Source of the DNA: Mesostigma viride
Lineage: Eukaryota > Streptophyta > Mesostigmatophyceae > Mesostigmatales > Mesostigmataceae
Direction: 5' to 3'
DNA: 64,000 nt
Assembly: GCA_009746045.1 (NCBI GenBank)
Contig: RPFO01000078.1
Location: 1,900,222-1,964,221, forward strand
Part shown: piece by piece, positions 61,501 through 64,000 of the stretch
Layout: the number at the start of each line of letters is the position of its first letter
Numbering within the stretch: position 1 is the stretch's first letter
Notes under the pieces: model-generated
Database searches by the model: none
Seen by the model: the letters and a program-made list of their open reading frames with translations, nothing else
Told to the model about the DNA's origin: nothing
Translations under genes and position numbers: made by a program

Positions 61501-64000
61501 GGTACGCCCTAGCACCACCTGCTTGATCCGGTACGCCTAGCACCACCTGCTTGATCCGGTACGGCCTAGCACCACCTGCTTGATCCGGTACGGCCTAGCA
61601 CCACCTGCTTGATCCGGTACGCCCTAGCACCACCTGCTTGATCCGGTACGCCCTAGCACCACCTGCTTGATCCGGTACGCCCTAGCACCACCTGCTTGAT
61701 CCGGTACGGCCTAGCACCTGCTTGATCCGGTACGCCTAGCACCACTGCTTGATCCGGTACGCCTAGCACCACCTGCTTGATCCGGTACGGCCCTAGCACC
61801 ACCTGCTTGATCCGGTACGCCCTAGCACCACCTGCTTGATCCGGTACGCCTAGCACCACCTGCTTGATCCGGTACGGCCTAGCACCACCTGCTTGATCCG
61901 GTACGGCCCTAGCACCACCTGCTTGATCCGGTACGGCCTAGCACCACCTGCTTGATCCGGTACGCCCTAGCACCACCTGCTTGATCCGGTACGCCCTAGC
62001 ACCACCTGCTGATCCGGTACGGCCCTAGCACCCTGCTTGATCCGGTACGCCCTAGCACCACCTGCTTGATCCGGTACGGCCCTAGCACCACCTGCTTGAT
62101 CCGGTACGGCCTAGCACCACCTGCTTGATCCGGTACGCCCTAGCACCACCTGCTTGATCCGGTACGGCCTAGCACCACCTGCTTGATCCGGTACGGCCCT
62201 AGCACCACCTGCTTGATCCGGTACGCCTAGCACCACCTGCTTGATCCGGTACGCCCTAGCACCACCTGCTTGATCCGGTACGGCCTAGCACCACCTGCTT
62301 GATCCGGTACGCCCTAGCACCACCTGCTTGATCCGGTACGGCCCTAGCACCACCTGCTTGATCCGGTACGGCCTAGCACCACCTGCTTGATCCGGTACGC
62401 CCTAGCACCACCTGCTTGATCCGGTACGCCCTAGCACCACCTGCTTGATCCGGTACGGCCTAGCACCACCTGCTTGATCCGGTACGCCCTAGCACCACCT
62501 GCTTGATCCGGTACGGCCTAGCACCACCTGCTTGATCCGGTAACGCCCTAGCACCACCTGCTTGATCCGGTACGGCCTAGCACCACCTGCTTGATCCGGT
62601 ACGGCCTAGCACCACCTGCTTGATCCGGTACGGCCTAGCACTACCTGCTTGATCCGGTACGCCTAGCACCACCTGCTTGATCCGGTACGCCTAGCACCAC
62701 CTGCTTGATCCGGTACGCCTAGCACCACCTGCTTGATCCGGTACGGCCCTAGCACCACCTGCTTGATCCGGTACGCCCTAGCACCACCTGCTTGATCCGG
62801 TACGCCCTAGCACCACCCTGCTTGATCCGGTACGGCCCTAGCACCACCTGCTTGATCCGGTACGGCCCCTAGCACCACCTGCTTGATCCGGTACGGCCCT
62901 AGCACCACCTGCTTGATCCGGTACGCCGCCTAGCACCACCTGCTTGATCCGTACGGCCCTAGCACCACCTGCTTGATCCGGTACGGCCTAGCACACCTGC
63001 TTGATCCGGTACGCCCTAGCACCACCTGCTTGATCCGGTACGGCCCTAGCACCACCTGCTTGATCCGGTACGGGCCCTAGCACCACCTGCTTGATCCGGT
63101 ACGGCCTAGCACCAGCCTGCTTGATCCCGGTAACGGCCCTAGCACCACCTGCTTGATCCGGACGCCCTAGCACCACCTGCTTGATCCGGTACGGCCCTAG
63201 CACCACCTGCTTGATCCGGTACGGCCCTACACCACCTGCTGATCCGGTACGGCCCTAGCACCACCTGCTTGATCCGTACGGCCCTAGCACCACCTGCTGA
63301 TCCGGTACGGCCCTAGCACTACCTGCTTGATCCGGTACGGCCTAGCACCACCTGCTTGATCCGGTACGGCCCTAGCACCAACCTGCTTGATCCGGTACGG
63401 CCTAAGCGTACCTGCTTGAATCGGTACGCTAGCACCACCTGCTTGATCCGGTACGCCCTAGCACCACCTGCTTGATCCGGTACGGCCTAGCCCACCTGCT
63501 TGATCGGTACGGCCTAGCACCAACCTGCTTGATCGGTACGCGCTAGCACCACCTGCTTGATCCGGTATGGCCCTAGCACCACCATGCTTGATCTGGTACG
63601 CCTAGCACACCTGCTTGATCCGGTACGCCCTAGCACCACCTGCTTGATCCGGTACGGCCTAGCACTCACCTGCTTGATCCGGTACGCCCTAGCACCACCT
63701 GCTTGATTCCGGGTAGCGGCTACACCACCTGCTTGTCCGGTACGGCCCTAGCACCCCTGCTTGATCCGGTACGGCCTAGCACCACCTGCTTGATCCGGTA
63801 CGGCTAGCACACCTGCTTGATCCGGTACGCCTAGCACCACCTGCTTGACCGGTACGCCTAGCACCACCTGCTTGATCCGGTACGGCCCTAGCACCACCTG
63901 CTTGATCCGGTACGCCCTAGCACCACTGCTTGATCCGGTCGGCTAGCACCACCTGCTTGATCCGGTACGGGCCCTAGCACAACCATGCTTGATCCGGGTA
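40560..64000 (+). CDS. SPAG6: SPAG6/PF16-like armadillo-repeat protein of the axonemal central apparatus (5' part; continues past the window)
   Basis: Exons: 40560-40679, 42407-42522, 43657-43783, 44443-44523, 44955-45024 and 45209-45285. All have GT-AG borders and join in frame to 197 aa. Later exons are 46244-46296 and 47662-47745, which join each other across codon AG|T to read ASHSEDLA. The start VVKAFQAYQTARIQFVESLA matches the SPAG6/PF16 N-terminal helix. ARM-type repeats follow (HLLGRVEGLADNIAGSGVL, AHSPKLALSVLKAGALP, DVKESAVLALDAMAQ), colinear with the family to about its middle (usual length ~505 aa). PF16/SPAG6 stabilises the C1 microtubule of the flagellar central pair. Exon 7 is unclear: 45712 onward gives RALLSAL but meets a stop at 45769. 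The sequence is divergent, so a paralogue or decaying copy is possible. The last intron is filled by the 29-bp array and the rest of the gene is not visible. Confidence 0.72.
41558..41803. repeat. (TG)n followed by a (CCCA)n tetranucleotide array in intron 1 of the SPAG6-like gene
   Basis: A TG run of ~25 bp lies at about 41561-41587. From about 41607 to 41803 there are ~49 perfect CCCA units. Poly-(THPP) and poly-(GGWV) frames across it are artefacts. Confidence 0.95.
42499..42615 (+). repeat. Three-copy tandem duplication across the exon 2 donor
   Basis: The modules GTGCCCAGCATTAATTGCC, CATCCACTGCC and CAGCACTAGCTGCC are each followed by TCAA and a donor-like GTGAGTG, GCGAGTG or GTGAACT. 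The first is the real exon 2 end and donor (42523). The other two are copies in the intron. Confidence 0.75.
42755..42950 (+). repeat. Degenerate ~23-bp tandem repeat in intron 2 of the SPAG6-like gene
   Basis: About eight copies of a GGCAAATGTCTATCAGCTACT-like unit occur with many substitutions (for example GACAAATGTCCGTTAGCTGC). Confidence 0.8.
43794..43986 (+). repeat. 14-bp minisatellite in intron 3 of the SPAG6-like gene
   Basis: The unit is GGGGTGGTGGCAGT with CTGT and GTGA variants, about 14 copies. It starts only 10 bases after the exon 3 donor at 43784. Confidence 0.9.
45286..45487 (+). repeat. 47-bp tandem repeat beginning at the exon 6 donor
   Basis: About four copies of a unit starting GTGCGTGGGGGGTGATGAAC and ending CAGACCATGGGTTG. 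The first six bases of copy 1 are the exon 6 splice donor GTGCGT (45286). Copy 3 repeats GTGCGT exactly at 45380. Confidence 0.9.
45712..45771 (+). other. Possible exon 7 of the SPAG6-like gene (uncertain)
   Basis: After a strong pyrimidine tract and TGTGCAG, phase-0 reading gives RALLSALAPERCLVLLAPP and then a stop. The start fits the next ARM repeat after exon 6, but no good donor is seen before the stop. A separate stretch at about 46182-46240 reads LPILQRRVADSGG, which also looks ARM-like but is in another frame from the following exon. Confidence 0.3.
45775..46128 (+). repeat. 41-bp tandem repeat, about 8 copies, each ending in a 3' splice-site-like CCTTTACAG
   Basis: The unit is roughly CATCGCCCATCATTACCCAT plus TGATGTGCGCATCCTTTACAG, with 39-bp variants. 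It lies in the intron before exon 46244-46296. Confidence 0.9.
46283..46546 (+). repeat. 84-bp tandem repeat spanning the donor of exon 46244-46296
   Basis: CATCTCATAGGTGAGC occurs at 46287, 46371 and 46455, with CATCCTGCAGGTGGGT at 46539, spacing 84 bp exactly. The first copy is the actual exon end and donor (46297). Confidence 0.92.
46547..47375. other. Intronic sequence without recognised features
   Basis: This is the middle of the intron before exon 47662-47745. I see no gene or repeat of note here. Confidence 0.4.
47376..47519 (+). repeat. ~47-bp tandem repeat, 3 copies
   Basis: The units contain CAATGTCCCTGTCTATG, TTTTATCATATGACAAG and CATACAAGAA. The last copy is shortened. Confidence 0.85.
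47740..64000 (+). repeat. 29-bp minisatellite, about 550 copies, starting on a splice donor and running off the window
   Basis: The unit reads GTACGCCCTAGCACCACC then TGCTTGATCCG (29 bp). Variants differ only in the C/G step: GCCC and GGCC (29 bp), GGCCC (30 bp) and GCC (28 bp). The first copy overlaps the last bases of exon 47662-47745 (GATCCG) and its donor GTACGC at 47746. The array is almost free of other changes to about 61700, after which single-base indels become common. No gene is present; short minus-strand frames are repeat artefacts. Confidence 0.97.

Noticed and set aside
47740-64000. CRISPR array (29-bp repeats)
   Set aside because: The copies are directly adjacent with no unique spacers, the context is a eukaryotic intron, and unit variation is limited to one G/C step.

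Overview
This window looks like nuclear DNA from a flagellated green-lineage alga. That is an inference. It rests on GC-rich GT-AG introns with donors such as GTGCGT, GTACGT and GTGAGT and CTGCAG-type acceptors, on a Rubisco-methyltransferase-type SET gene, and on an axonemal central-apparatus (SPAG6/PF16-type) gene. No species can be named from the sequence. Two host genes can be reconstructed exon by exon. Most of the rest is transposable elements and tandem repeats.

Region 1 (1-22100) is a graveyard of mobile elements. Positions 1-2770 hold a decayed LTR element with the order Gag, zinc knuckle, integrase, aspartic protease. At about 2770 it joins a decayed Ty3/gypsy fragment (RNase H, integrase, PHD finger) with a polypurine tract and an LTR-like region to about 6430. 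An apparently intact three-exon hAT transposase gene follows (6854-9407), then a roughly 60-bp tandem repeat (9783-10136), a 5'-truncated non-LTR retrotransposon C-terminus with a CCHC motif and restriction-like endonuclease (10470-11873), a hairpin element, a decayed antisense LINE ORF1 (13150-14532), and a full-length LTR element with no recognisable proteins (14746-22100, ATTTA target duplication).

Region 2 (23042-38637, minus strand) is an eight-exon SET/Rubisco-LSMT-type protein lysine methyltransferase. All intron phases join and the protein is 524 aa. Intron 5 contains about 7.7 kb of hexamer microsatellite, mostly (AAACAC)n. Introns 1, 2, 3 and 6 also carry tandem or simple repeats.

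Region 3 (40560 to beyond the window, plus strand) is a divergently oriented ARM-repeat gene of the SPAG6/PF16 family. Exons 1-6 and one later exon are clear, and the exon 7 region is uncertain. Its introns hold many minisatellites. The last visible intron is a 29-bp array of about 550 copies that fills 47740-64000.

The most unusual signal is that several intronic arrays start on, and include, the 5' splice site of the preceding exon, so each repeat unit carries a copy of the exon end plus donor. It occurs at four donors of the SPAG6-like gene, and decayed exon-end copies lie in introns 1 and 2 of the SET gene. This suggests a local process that amplifies exon-intron junctions and inflates introns.
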